Of a DNA stretch of 64,000 nt, positions 41,994-50,933 are shown one piece after another (position 1 is the stretch's first letter; each line of letters opens with the position of its first letter). Position numbers and translations under genes: made by a program. The notes beneath the pieces were generated by a model. That model was not told the origin of the DNA, searched no databases, and was given only the letters and a program-made list of their open reading frames with translations. This DNA is from Desulfurellaceae bacterium bin18 (GTDB lineage Bacteria > Desulfobacterota > Binatia > Bin18). The stretch spans positions 62,001 through 126,000 of the forward strand of contig MPMI01000002.1 of assembly GCA_002238415.1 (NCBI GenBank), written 5' to 3'.

Positions 41994-43058
41994 ATGCTAC
42001 AGCTTGACGCACCGGCCATTCAGGATATCGCCGTGGGAGCAGCCGTTCTCGGGACCGGCGGTGGCGGCGACCCGACGCTGGGTCGACTCATGGCGCAACA
42101 GGCCGTTGCCCAACACGGCCCCATTGCGCTGCTTTCGCTTGATGAACTCGCCGATGAGGAGTGGGTGATTCCCACCGCAATGATGGGGGCGCCAACGGTT
42201 TTAGTTGAGAAGATTCCGAGCGGGAACGAAGTGATCGAGGCGTTCCAGATGATCGAGCGTCATCTGCAATGTCAGGCGGCCGCCACCGCGTCAATCGAGG
42301 CGGGTGGCGTTAACTCCATGATACCGCTTGTGGTGGCTGCGGCCCTGCACATTCCCGTGCTCGACGCGGACGGCATGGGACGCGCGTTTCCTGAGCTTCA
42401 AATGGTCACCCCTACCCTACACGGGGTCGCAGCGACACCGATGGTCGTAGCCGACGAAAAAGGCAATAAGGTGTTACTGCAAACGCCTGATAATCAGTGG
42501 ACCGAACGGCTGGCCCGAACGGCGACCATCGCCATGGGCTGTTCAGCCTGTATTGCGCTGTATGCCATGCAGGGCCGCGTTGCGAAACGCGCCCTGATTC
42601 CGGGCACCCTCAGCCTCGCCGCCAGGATCGGTCAAACGCTCCGTACCAGCAAACAAACTAAACCTATTCAGGCGTTGACCGGCCTGCTGGCCGGTCGCCA
42701 GTTGTGTCAGGGAAAGATTACGGACGTTCAGCGCCGGACTGAGGGCGGGTTTGCGCGAGGCGAGTTGAAGATCGCGGGAGCCGGCTCGGATGCCGGACAA
42801 ACGTTTCGGCTGTCCTTCCAAAATGAAAATCTCGTTTTCTGGCGTGGCGACCGGCCCGAGGTCACGGTCCCGGACCTGCTCAGCGTGGTTGACGAACAGA
42901 CCGGGCTGCCGATTACCACCGAGGCGCTCAGATACGGCCTGCGTATCGCCGTGTTAGCCTTTCCGTGTCACGCTCAGTGGCGCACCCCTGAGGGGTTGGC
43001 GCTAGTGGGTCCGCATTATTTTGGCTACGACATAGACTATGTCCCCCTCCTCAGTTGA
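41994..43058 (+). CDS. DUF917 / S-methyl-thiohydantoin desulfurase-like family protein
   Basis: A 354-residue DUF917 protein. GAAVLGTGGGGDPTLGR near 18-34 is the glycine-rich N-terminal signature, and ATASIEAGGVNSMIPLVVAA plus VLDADGMGRAFPELQM near 121-136 are the conserved core. Relatives act in thiohydantoin/ergothioneine breakdown and occur beside hydantoinases. The 3' end overlaps the hydantoinase gene by 20 bases, so the two are coupled. It is divergent from the Mo-hydroxylase operon, which suggests a shared N-heterocycle pathway. Confidence 0.88.
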   Translation: MLQLDAPAIQDIAVGAAVLGTGGGGDPTLGRLMAQQAVAQHGPIALLSLDELADEEWVIPTAMMGAPTVLVEKIPSGNEVIEAFQMIERHLQCQAAATASIEAGGVNSMIPLVVAAALHIPVLDADGMGRAFPELQMVTPTLHGVAATPMVVADEKGNKVLLQTPDNQWTERLARTATIAMGCSACIALYAMQGRVAKRALIPGTLSLAARIGQTLRTSKQTKPIQALTGLLAGRQLCQGKITDVQRRTEGGFARGELKIAGAGSDAGQTFRLSFQNENLVFWRGDRPEVTVPDLLSVVDEQTGLPITTEALRYGLRIAVLAFPCHAQWRTPEGLALVGPHYFGYDIDYVPLLS

Positions 43059-44649
43059 GCATACAGACCAGGCCGATCAGACGCACCGCCGAGACCACTC
43101 GTTTCGGCTCGGCATCGATGTGGGCGGCACCCATACCGATGCTGTTATTCTTGACGCCACCGACCGGGTCATTGCCAGCACCAAGACGCCGACCACTGAG
43201 GATATCACCACCGGGATTGTCCAAGCCCTGCACGCCGTCTTGACCGCCTCTCAACTCCCGCCGGTCGCGATCGCCTACGCCATGCTCGGCACCACGCATT
43301 GCACTAATGCCGTGGTCACTCGCCGGGAATTGAATACGGTCGGGGTTATTCGCCTTGGGGCACCAGCGACCCGCGCGATTGAGCCTCTCCTGACCTGGCC
43401 GCAGGATCTCAAGCGCGTCGTCGGTGTCCGGCATGCGATTCTTCACGGCGGACATGAATATAACGGTGAGCCCTTGTCCGAGCTAGATGAACAGGAAGTG
43501 CGGCAGACTGCCCGCGCGTTCAAAGGACACGTCCACGCTCTTGCCGTCAGCGGGGTGTTTTCTTCGGTCAATGCCACCCATGAGTTGCGCGTCCGTGAGA
43601 TCGTAGAGGAGGAATTGGGCGCGGATATTCCCGTCAGCCTGTCAAGTGAAATCGGCAGCATCAGCCTGCTGGAACGCGAAAATGCCACTGTCCTGAATGC
43701 GGCCTTAATGCGCGTGGCGCAGCGGGCGATGCAAGGCTTTGAACAAGCCGTTCGCCAGCTCAACATCCCGGCGACCCTTTTCTTGGGACAAAATGACGGC
43801 AGCCTAATGTCTCTGGACTATGCCGTGCAGTATCCCATCTTCACGATTGCCTCAGGCCCGGCTAATAGCATCCGTGGGGCTGCCGCGTTAAGCCAGTTGC
43901 GAGACGCCATTGTCGTTGACATTGGCGGGACCACGACTGATATCGGCGTGCTGCACAAAGGCTTTCCGCGAGAATCTCAATTAGCCGTCGAGATTGGCGG
44001 TGTGGCCACCAATTTTCGTATGCCGGACCTGATTTCGATCGGTTTGGGCGGCGGGAGTCGGGTTCACCCGGAAGAGGCAGTGTGCGTTGGACCGGACAGC
44101 GTTGGCTATCGACTCCAAACGGAAGCCAGGGTGTTTGGCGGCTCTCAGCTTACCGCGACCGACTTGGCCGTAGCAGCCGGACGTATACGGCTCGGCAATC
44201 CCGGTCGAGTCCAGGCTTTACCCAAGACAACACTCAACAAGGGGCTGGACTATATTCAACACACACTTGAAGAGTATATTGATCGCGTAAAACTTTCGGC
44301 CGACCCGGTTCCGGTTGTTGCTGTCGGTGGTGGCAACATTTTGTTTCCCGATGCGCTCCGAGGCGTGTCTGAGATTATCCGGCCAGAACAAGCTGGAGTT
44401 GCCAATGCGATTGGCGTGGCGATTGCACAGGTCAGCGGGACGGTGGACAGCGTGTTTTCGCTGGAAAATCTGAGTCGGACTGAAGCCCTGGACCAGGCGA
44501 CAGCCTTGGCCTCTGAGCGCACCGTCGCCGCTGGTGCCGCACCGGATAGAGTTGAGGTACTCGATCTCGAAGAAGTCCCCCTAGCCTATTTGCCGGGCAA
44601 TGCGGTGCGGATCAAAGTCAAAGCGGTGGGCAGTCTGAAGACGGTATGA
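43039..44649 (+). CDS. Hydantoinase/oxoprolinase family protein (HyuA-like, short form)
   Basis: A 536-residue ASKHA-fold protein. FRLGIDVGGTHTDAVILD near 21-38 and GTTHCTNAVVTR are the N-terminal ATP-binding elements. VVDIGGTTTDIGVL forms the second phosphate loop and LGGGSRVHPEE follows. The family opens hydantoin or 5-oxoproline rings with ATP. It is shorter than the 683-residue HyuA at 47096. Its last 47 bases are duplicated exactly at 45405-45451. It is co-translated with DUF917. Confidence 0.9.
   Translation: MSPSSVEHTDQADQTHRRDHSFRLGIDVGGTHTDAVILDATDRVIASTKTPTTEDITTGIVQALHAVLTASQLPPVAIAYAMLGTTHCTNAVVTRRELNTVGVIRLGAPATRAIEPLLTWPQDLKRVVGVRHAILHGGHEYNGEPLSELDEQEVRQTARAFKGHVHALAVSGVFSSVNATHELRVREIVEEELGADIPVSLSSEIGSISLLERENATVLNAALMRVAQRAMQGFEQAVRQLNIPATLFLGQNDGSLMSLDYAVQYPIFTIASGPANSIRGAAALSQLRDAIVVDIGGTTTDIGVLHKGFPRESQLAVEIGGVATNFRMPDLISIGLGGGSRVHPEEAVCVGPDSVGYRLQTEARVFGGSQLTATDLAVAAGRIRLGNPGRVQALPKTTLNKGLDYIQHTLEEYIDRVKLSADPVPVVAVGGGNILFPDALRGVSEIIRPEQAGVANAIGVAIAQVSGTVDSVFSLENLSRTEALDQATALASERTVAAGAAPDRVEVLDLEEVPLAYLPGNAVRIKVKAVGSLKTV
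44592..44638 (+). repeat. 47-bp exact direct repeat, copy within the hydantoinase 3' end
   Basis: The sequence beginning GCCGGGCAATGCGGTGCGGA is identical over 47 bases to 45405-45451. Here it encodes PGNAVRIKVKAVGSL near the hydantoinase C-terminus. Confidence 0.95.
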
Positions 44650-44667
44650 GGTGAAGGAAAAGCAACG

Positions 44668-45285
44668 ATGAAAATATACGCCGCTGTCCTGAAATCGTCC
44701 CTTCTCGTTATCTTCGTTGTCACCTTATGCGTGCTTTTCCCGACTGCTCTCTATCCCTTCGGGGTTGGTACTGGAGTTGGAGGGTTGGGGACGGGAAGGC
44801 CGGGCGCAGATGACGAGAGCTCGCGCTTCCCCATACAGGTCAGGCTGGAAGGATTCCTCCAGTACATGCCGGCAGTCAGCCAGCGACCTGAGCTCGATGT
44901 CGTTACCTTGGGGATTGCACGCTATGGCGAGCAGTATCCGTTTGTCGTCGTCGCGATTGAAGCCGTGGACTTACCACGGCTCACTCCCCGCCAGTTACTC
45001 AAAATTGTGAAAAAGTGGCAACTCAATTTCGATATCGTCGGCCCCGAGGACCTGCTGTCTGAAATAGCCCAGGCTCTCCCCGGAACTCCGTTAACCATTG
45101 TGGGCTTCTTGACTCCGCGCCAGCGAAGATTTCAGTTGTGGAGTGTCGAGGGGTTTGGGTTTGATATGCCTGGCAGCGGTACGCAAGCTGAATTGCTGCT
45201 TAAGAAGGACCCTGCGTCACCACCGGTTGAAGGCGGCGAGGAAAATAATCAGAACGACCGGAATGACCTTCTCCCGTTCGACTAG
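44668..45285 (+). CDS. Secreted or membrane-anchored protein of unknown function
   Basis: A 205-residue protein. Residues 5-30 are strongly hydrophobic (SSLLVIFVVTLCVLFPTALY) and form a signal peptide or anchor. A glycine-rich linker (GVGTGVGGLGTGRPG) is followed by a globular part with RFPIQVRLEGFLQYMP and LTPRQLLKIVKKWQLNFDIV. The tail is Asn/Glu/Asp-rich. No family is recognised. It starts 18 bases after the hydantoinase stop with AAGGA upstream, between the two copies of a 47-bp repeat. Confidence 0.6.
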   Translation: MKIYAAVLKSSLLVIFVVTLCVLFPTALYPFGVGTGVGGLGTGRPGADDESSRFPIQVRLEGFLQYMPAVSQRPELDVVTLGIARYGEQYPFVVVAIEAVDLPRLTPRQLLKIVKKWQLNFDIVGPEDLLSEIAQALPGTPLTIVGFLTPRQRRFQLWSVEGFGFDMPGSGTQAELLLKKDPASPPVEGGEENNQNDRNDLLPFD

Positions 45286-45327
45286 AGCGTTTCACACTCG
45301 GCTCTCGCCGTGCAGGAGGATTCCGTC

Positions 45328-45462
45328 ATGCCGGACGTGATCCGATATCCAGCGGGCGACTACACAGTATCTTCATCTGCTCTAGGAAAACTAGCCGATA
45401 GAAGGCCGGGCAATGCGGTGCGGATCAAAGTCAAAGCGGTGGGCAGTCTGAGACCGGTGTAG
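45328..45462 (+). CDS. Chimeric 44-residue small ORF ending in duplicated hydantoinase sequence
   Basis: The ORF starts MPDVIRYPAGDYTVSSSALG after a strong AGGAGG site and ends RRPGNAVRIKVKAVGSLRPV. The second half is the duplicated C-terminus of the hydantoinase at 43039-44649 in the same frame, and the first half is unrelated. It could be a gene-end scar that happens to be translatable rather than a functional peptide. It is too short for any fold assignment. Confidence 0.4.
   Translation: MPDVIRYPAGDYTVSSSALGKLADRRPGNAVRIKVKAVGSLRPV
45405..45451 (+). repeat. 47-bp exact direct repeat, second copy
   Basis: Identical to 44592-44638. Weaker similarity extends about 15 bases upstream (CTAGCC motif), suggesting a larger duplicated hydantoinase tail that has decayed. 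Confidence 0.95.
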
Positions 45463-45493
45463 GTTATGGGGGCGTCGGATTTCTATAAGTCGA

Positions 45494-45507
45494 GCATCCT
45501 AGGATGC
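45494..45507. repeat. 14-bp perfect palindrome upstream of the AT-rich gene
   Basis: GCATCCTAGGATGC is a perfect inverted repeat about 87 bases before the ATG at 45594, in an AT-rich leader. It could be an operator. Confidence 0.4.
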
Positions 45508-45593
45508 AAAATATTTAAAGTTGGGATATATCCTCTGCAACTTCATAAGCAAAAAATAGGTCCATCTAAATAGCAATTTATTCGGAGGGTAGA

Positions 45594-46646
45594 ATGTCGG
45601 AACAACCGAATCCATCCACAAATCCTGAATACGCCGTGATTCTACCTGTGGAGCGGGATCGCTTCAGTGAGTTCATCGCGAGGCTACTAGGCAAGGTACA
45701 ACGAATAGATAGGTCATTCGAGGGAACATTTGATTTAAGCCCGGATGAAATCGATAACACCTTCCATCTCGTGGATCAAAGAGTCACACGACAGCAGAAA
45801 GCGTCATTAATACAGTTCACAGTCAATGTGATGTATAATGATGGTTCATCTATCCTCCTGGGCTCCCTTAATGAATTCAAGAGTTACGCTGAGGTACGGC
45901 CAATCGTATCTAGAGCGGTTGAGCTTTCATGGATATATCTCATTGATTTTCCAGGGAGAACCGTGCCGGAGAAACAAGAAATAGGTCTAGGGTTCCACGC
46001 ATCTGGACGTGCTTATATAGTCGGTAACCCTTCTATATCCCTTCCGGTACGGTACGTTGACAGTGGGATGGTTTCCCTCACCATCAATTACACAGAGCGG
46101 ACATGGGGTGTCGATATTGAATCGCTCATCTCCGGACATGTACAAAGCCTGTTCAAGAATATACATCCTGTTAGAAAATTCTTGTATGAGTACAGTGGCT
46201 GGATAGGGAGCGTCTCTGCCTCCATCTTCTTTGGTATTTCCCTTTTAGGGGCGTATCATGCTTCGTCTAATTTCCTCAGCACCAAGCTTCTAGAGTCAGC
46301 GACCATTCTTGATAACTCGTCTCCGAATATGGAAGGCGTACAAGCCCATCTTCAATATCTCGTCGAGGAGTCTGCGCGGGGTGATTGGGCAAAGTTTTTT
46401 TTCGCCCTTGCTTGGTTCGTTATCATTTCTCTTATTTTATCAGTCTTGTTTGGTGTATGGGTCGGTTCAAACGCGGACAATCGGCCCGCTAGCTTCGTCC
46501 GACTCTCGAAGGCTGCAGAAGAGCGTAAGGAGAAGCTGACCGAGAAGCAGAGGCGACGGTGGTATATGTTAGGGCTCTCTTATGTAACTGCCATCTCAGC
46601 AAGTGTTCTCGGGGCCATCATATTCGACTTCATTGCAGGCCGATAA
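45594..46646 (+). CDS. Three-helix membrane protein of unknown function, AT-rich, probably acquired
   Basis: A 350-residue protein. The first 200 residues look soluble (LVDQRVTRQQKASLIQFTVN and similar). Three membrane helices follow: SASIFFGISLLGAYHA near 205-225, ALAWFVIISLILSVLFGVWV near 275-297, and GLSYVTAISASVLGAIIFDF near 325-345. A basic KAAEERKEKLTEKQRRR stretch separates the last two. Base composition is visibly more AT-rich than its neighbours. A GGAGGG site precedes the ATG. No family is recognised. It interrupts an otherwise catabolic region. Confidence 0.7.
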   Translation: MSEQPNPSTNPEYAVILPVERDRFSEFIARLLGKVQRIDRSFEGTFDLSPDEIDNTFHLVDQRVTRQQKASLIQFTVNVMYNDGSSILLGSLNEFKSYAEVRPIVSRAVELSWIYLIDFPGRTVPEKQEIGLGFHASGRAYIVGNPSISLPVRYVDSGMVSLTINYTERTWGVDIESLISGHVQSLFKNIHPVRKFLYEYSGWIGSVSASIFFGISLLGAYHASSNFLSTKLLESATILDNSSPNMEGVQAHLQYLVEESARGDWAKFFFALAWFVIISLILSVLFGVWVGSNADNRPASFVRLSKAAEERKEKLTEKQRRRWYMLGLSYVTAISASVLGAIIFDFIAGR

Positions 46647-47095
46647 GATTATACAATTGGCCAGCGCAACATTATTCTGAAGTTTTGCATCTAGGAACAT
46701 CTGTTTACGGCCCGATCAGGTAAGAACCTCTAATCGTCAGCCTACTTGACCAATCCCCCCTTTTTATATCAGCGCATTGCTCCCACTGCCCCTATCTCTC
46801 TGTGACGAATTTTACACAGGCCACCCCGTCGGAAATGTCCATTTTAGGCAAATGGATAGAAAAAATCCCTGGAATAATAGTTTTTGACTATAGTCAGATA
46901 TTTTCTTAGGTTCTTTTCACTCCCTCCCCAGCCGTTCACCCATCTCTCCCTATCCCAAGATCCCGTGGCGCAAACCGCCCCAGGCCACGGAACCTGACAG
47001 CTTTCCTCGGCCTCGGATTCATCGTATAGCTAAGGCGAACAGGAGTCGTCAGTAACGCGAAACTTCGCACTTGGGATAAGTAGACGGGAATTGTT
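46647..47095. other. AT-rich intergenic region with a 12-bp palindrome
   Basis: I see no gene in these 449 bases. The sequence is AT-rich on the left and returns to normal composition near 46920. A perfect palindrome TGACTATAGTCA lies at 46885-46896 and could be a regulator site for hyuA. The right boundary of the AT-rich insertion probably lies here. Confidence 0.5.
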
Positions 47096-49147
47096 ATGCG
47101 TATTGCCGTTGATGTTGGTGGCACGTTTACGGACGTGATCCTCCTGAACGAAGAAACCCAGGAACTGCGACTGGAGAAGGTCGAGACCACACCCCACAAT
47201 CCGGCCAGCGGTGTCCTGCAAGGATTTCATAAAGCAGACGCGATACCCAGTACGATCGACTATTTCGTGCATGGTACAACGCTGGGACTCAATGCCTTGC
47301 TGACCCGCACGGCCGCCCGGGTGGCCATTCTCACCACCAAGGGATTCCGCGATGTGTATGAACTGGGCCGCACGGCCCGCGACCCCATGTATGACCTCAC
47401 CTACCGGAAACCCCGGCCACTCGTGCCCCGCTCTCTCGCCTTTGAGGTGACCGAGCGCCTGGACTATCAGGGCAATGTGCTGACCGCCTTTGACGAGCAG
47501 GAAGCCAGAGCGGTGGCCCGCAAACTGCGCGAACACGAAGTCGAGGCGGTGGCGGTGTGTTTTCTGCATAGCTACGCCAACCCCCAACACGAGTTGGCGG
47601 CGCAGGCCGTCTTGCAGCAGGAGTGCCCGGCCCTCTTCGTGACATTGTCTCATCAACTCAGCCGCGAATATCGGGAGTACGAGCGGACCAGTACCACCGT
47701 GATTGACGCCGGCATTAAGCCGATCATGCGCAGCTATTTGGAGCAACTCGACGGCGAGTTACGGGCCGGGGGCTTTGCCGGTCATTTCCTGCTGACGCGC
47801 TCGGGCGGCGGGGCCATGACCGTGGCCTCGGCCAAAGAACAGCCAGTGCATTTGGTGCTGTCCGGGCCGGCGGGCGGCGTGATCGGCGCAAGCGCGCTGA
47901 GCTCACTTGTTGGAGCGCAGAACCTGATCACGCTGGACATGGGCGGGACGAGCCTGGACGCCTCACTCATTGTTGACGGTTACGCCCAAGTTGACAACGA
48001 TGCCGCCTTTGAGCATTTTCCGATCTCCCTCCCTATTCTCGACATTAAGACGATTGGAGCTGGTGGCGGGAGTATCGGCTGGGTAGATGAGGGTGGGCAT
48101 CTGCAAATGGGACCACACAGCGCCGGGTCCGTACCGGGACCGGCCTGCTATGCCAAGGGCGGTCAGCAGCCGACCTTCACCGACGCCGCCCTGCTGGCCG
48201 GCTATCTTGATCCGGCCAATTTTCTTGGAGGTGAAATCGGTCTCGATTCGCAGTTGGCCCGCCTGGCGCTCCAGGAGCAGCTCGCCACCCCGCTGGGCCT
48301 CTCCGTGCCACAAGTGGCAACCGGCATGCTGCGCATGAGTGAGGCGAAAATTACGGGCGCGATCCGTGAGATCTCAATCGAGCGCGGCTTTCACCCTGGA
48401 GATTTCGCCCTGTTCGCTTTTGGCGGCGGTGGTGGTTTTGTGGCGGCCGGCGTAGCGCGGGAACTCGGGCTGCCGCGCGTGATCATTCCGCCCGGCCCGG
48501 CAAATTTCTCCGCCCTGGGAATGCTGATGGTCGACGTGGTCCACGATTTTTCGCAGACCCTGGTCACCGACCTCCACGCGGCTGACCTGGGCGCCATTCG
48601 CGTGGCCTATGCCCTCTTGGCCCAACAGGGAACGCGTGCCCTTGAACAGGACGGATTCAGCCTCGCCGACCAGCGCTTGGTTCGCTCGGCAGAGCTCCGC
48701 TACCACGGCCAGGAGCACACGGTGAATGTGACGCTCCCCAGTCATGAAATCACTGCCGATGACCTCAGCCGACTGACCACCACGTTTAATGAATCTCACC
48801 GTATGCAGTACGGCCATAGCATGGACGATCCCATTGAGTTGGTGACGCTGCGGGTGCGGGCGGTCGGACTGCTTCCGCGCCCGCGCCTGCCAAAGATCGC
48901 CTCAGGGACGGAGAATGTCGAGGCCGCGCGAAAGGGAGAGCGACCGGTCTACCGACCGGGCCTCACTCAACGCGAGCACCAGGTCGGTTACGCCGTGTAC
49001 GACCGCCTCAAATTGCACCGAGCGGATCGGATTGCCGGTCCGGCCATCATCGAAGAGCCGACGTCAACCACTATCCTCCATACCGGTGATACGATGGCGG
49101 TTGGGGAGTATGGGGAATTAGTGCTGACTATTGGAGAGTTGCCCTGA
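47096..49147 (+). CDS. hyuA: N-methylhydantoinase A / 5-oxoprolinase A-type subunit
   Basis: A 683-residue HyuA. RIAVDVGGTFTDVILL at residues 2-17 and HGTTLGLNALLTR are the N-terminal ATP-binding elements. TRSGGGAMTVA, ITLDMGGTSLDASL and KTIGAGGGSIGWVD follow in normal order, and GGGGGFVAAGVARELGLPRV lies near the C-terminal third. With HyuB it forms the ATP-dependent ring-opening complex for hydantoins or 5-oxoproline-like lactams. HyuB follows after 18 bases. Length is normal. Confidence 0.95.
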   Translation: MRIAVDVGGTFTDVILLNEETQELRLEKVETTPHNPASGVLQGFHKADAIPSTIDYFVHGTTLGLNALLTRTAARVAILTTKGFRDVYELGRTARDPMYDLTYRKPRPLVPRSLAFEVTERLDYQGNVLTAFDEQEARAVARKLREHEVEAVAVCFLHSYANPQHELAAQAVLQQECPALFVTLSHQLSREYREYERTSTTVIDAGIKPIMRSYLEQLDGELRAGGFAGHFLLTRSGGGAMTVASAKEQPVHLVLSGPAGGVIGASALSSLVGAQNLITLDMGGTSLDASLIVDGYAQVDNDAAFEHFPISLPILDIKTIGAGGGSIGWVDEGGHLQMGPHSAGSVPGPACYAKGGQQPTFTDAALLAGYLDPANFLGGEIGLDSQLARLALQEQLATPLGLSVPQVATGMLRMSEAKITGAIREISIERGFHPGDFALFAFGGGGGFVAAGVARELGLPRVIIPPGPANFSALGMLMVDVVHDFSQTLVTDLHAADLGAIRVAYALLAQQGTRALEQDGFSLADQRLVRSAELRYHGQEHTVNVTLPSHEITADDLSRLTTTFNESHRMQYGHSMDDPIELVTLRVRAVGLLPRPRLPKIASGTENVEAARKGERPVYRPGLTQREHQVGYAVYDRLKLHRADRIAGPAIIEEPTSTTILHTGDTMAVGEYGELVLTIGELP

Positions 49148-49165
49148 TACGGACAGGAGAAGGCT

Positions 49166-50905
49166 ATGCAGACGGTCGATCCCATTACGGTTGAAGTGAT
49201 CCACAACTACTTACTGTCCGCTGCCCGTGAGATGAACCGCAACCTGATGCGTACGGCGTATAACACGATTGTGTACGAGGTGCGGGATTTTGGATTAGGC
49301 CTGTATGACCGTCACTGCCGCTTACTGGCTGAAGCGCCGGGGCTGGCGATTTTTACGCGGGCGAACGATTATGCGCTCAGAAAAATCGTTGAGTTTCTGG
49401 GTGAAGACAATCTTCATCCGGGTGACGTGATTTTGCTCAATTATCCGTTCTGGAGTTCGACCCATACCCTTGACGTAACGGCTTCATCGCCGATCTTCTA
49501 TGAAGATCAATTGGTCGGTTTTACCGCAGTCAAAATCCACTGGTTGGACCTGGACCAGAAAGATGCCGGCTATTGTCTCGATACCACGGACATGCACCAG
49601 GAGGGCTTATTTTTCCCGTGCTCGAAAATCTATAAACGTGGAGTATTGAATAAAGAACTCGAAGATATCATCCGCTTTAACTGCCGCATGCCCGAGCGTG
49701 TCCTGGGCGATATGAATGCCCAGATATCGTCGTGTCGGACGGGGGAACGACGAGTCCAGGAACTGGTTAAGAAGTTTGGTCTTGAAACCTTTACCCAGGC
49801 AACAGCCCGGATACTTGACCACGGCGAGCGGCTGGCACGGGCCCGCCTGTCTGCCCTGCCCAAAGGCAGCTGGTCGGCTGAGGACTGGGTAGATGATGAC
49901 GGAATTGATAAGGATACCATGCTCAAGATAAAGGCAACCGTGACTATCTCAGAAGACGAGTTGCTGGTTGACTTCAGCGGCTCTTCAGCCGCGGTCAAAG
50001 GCCCGGTGAATATTCCCATCGGACTCACCATGGGCGTGGGGGCGCTCATCTTCAAGGCAATTACGACCCCGGATACGCCGGCCAACGACGGCAACTTCCG
50101 TCCGCTGCGGGTTGAGGCTCCGCCGGGCAGCCTGATGCATGCCCTCCCGCCGGCGGCCACGTTTACCTTATGGCCGGGCATCCTGGCGACCGAGGTCGTC
50201 ACCAAGGCGCTCGCCCAAGGCATTCCGGATATTGTTCCCGCCTGCTCGGGGGGAGACCTGTGTTCCATGATGGGGGTCGGCACCCACCCGCGCACGGGGA
50301 AAATCTGGCTTGAAAGCACGAACGAGGGGGTCGGCTTTGGGGGCCATGCGGGCGGCGATGGGGAACATGGCATCATGCATTTGACAGAACCGGGCTGCCA
50401 GAACGTTCCCATTGAAGTCATGGAAACGAAAGCGCCGTTATTGATCGAACAGTACGGTTTGCGTCAAGACTCGGGCGGTGCGGGTGAACATCCCGGCGGA
50501 CTGGGTGTGAGCCGAAAGTATCGGTTTTTGTCTGAGGCGTCGGCATTAACGCTGATTAAAAAGACGAAAACCCGTCCCTGGGGCATGGCGGGCGGTCAGA
50601 CAGGAGAAAATTGTCACGTAATTCTTCGCCCCGGAACAGACCGGGAGCAAATCACGGGGATGGTCTATGAGGCCATGGCCCCGGGTGAGGTTTTGGTGAA
50701 CTGTTCTGGCGGAGGCGGCGGCTGGGGAGATCCACTCAAGCGCGATCCGGAAAAAGTACTCAATGACGTCAGGAATGGATATATTTCGCCGACGAGTGCC
50801 GCGCGAGATTATGGCGTTGTTATCGACCCGGACACGTGGACGCTAGAGGCAGCGGCAACCGAGGCATTACGGAACGAGAAGAAAACCAGTACCGGGGCGA
50901 CGTGA
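49166..50905 (+). CDS. hyuB: N-methylhydantoinase B / 5-oxoprolinase B-type subunit
   Basis: A 579-residue HyuB. DPITVEVIHNYLLSAAREMN at the N-terminus, DVILLNYPFWSSTHTLDV near 90-107 and the DFSGSSAAVKGPVN block are conserved. SGGAGEHPGGLGVSRKYRF and CSGGGGGWGDPLKRDPE close the protein in the usual way. A GGACAGGAGAAGG ribosome site precedes the ATG. It is the partner of the HyuA directly upstream and the last gene of the unit. Confidence 0.95.
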   Translation: MQTVDPITVEVIHNYLLSAAREMNRNLMRTAYNTIVYEVRDFGLGLYDRHCRLLAEAPGLAIFTRANDYALRKIVEFLGEDNLHPGDVILLNYPFWSSTHTLDVTASSPIFYEDQLVGFTAVKIHWLDLDQKDAGYCLDTTDMHQEGLFFPCSKIYKRGVLNKELEDIIRFNCRMPERVLGDMNAQISSCRTGERRVQELVKKFGLETFTQATARILDHGERLARARLSALPKGSWSAEDWVDDDGIDKDTMLKIKATVTISEDELLVDFSGSSAAVKGPVNIPIGLTMGVGALIFKAITTPDTPANDGNFRPLRVEAPPGSLMHALPPAATFTLWPGILATEVVTKALAQGIPDIVPACSGGDLCSMMGVGTHPRTGKIWLESTNEGVGFGGHAGGDGEHGIMHLTEPGCQNVPIEVMETKAPLLIEQYGLRQDSGGAGEHPGGLGVSRKYRFLSEASALTLIKKTKTRPWGMAGGQTGENCHVILRPGTDREQITGMVYEAMAPGEVLVNCSGGGGGWGDPLKRDPEKVLNDVRNGYISPTSAARDYGVVIDPDTWTLEAAATEALRNEKKTSTGAT

Positions 50906-50933
50906 CACGAGGACTGCCGTGGGGTTCTTTCCT

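Noticed and set aside
43521-43546. GGACACGTCCACGCTCTT resembling an arm of the dispersed palindrome
   Set aside because: It encodes a conserved hydantoinase segment (FKGHVHALAVSG) and has no partner arm or shared loop.
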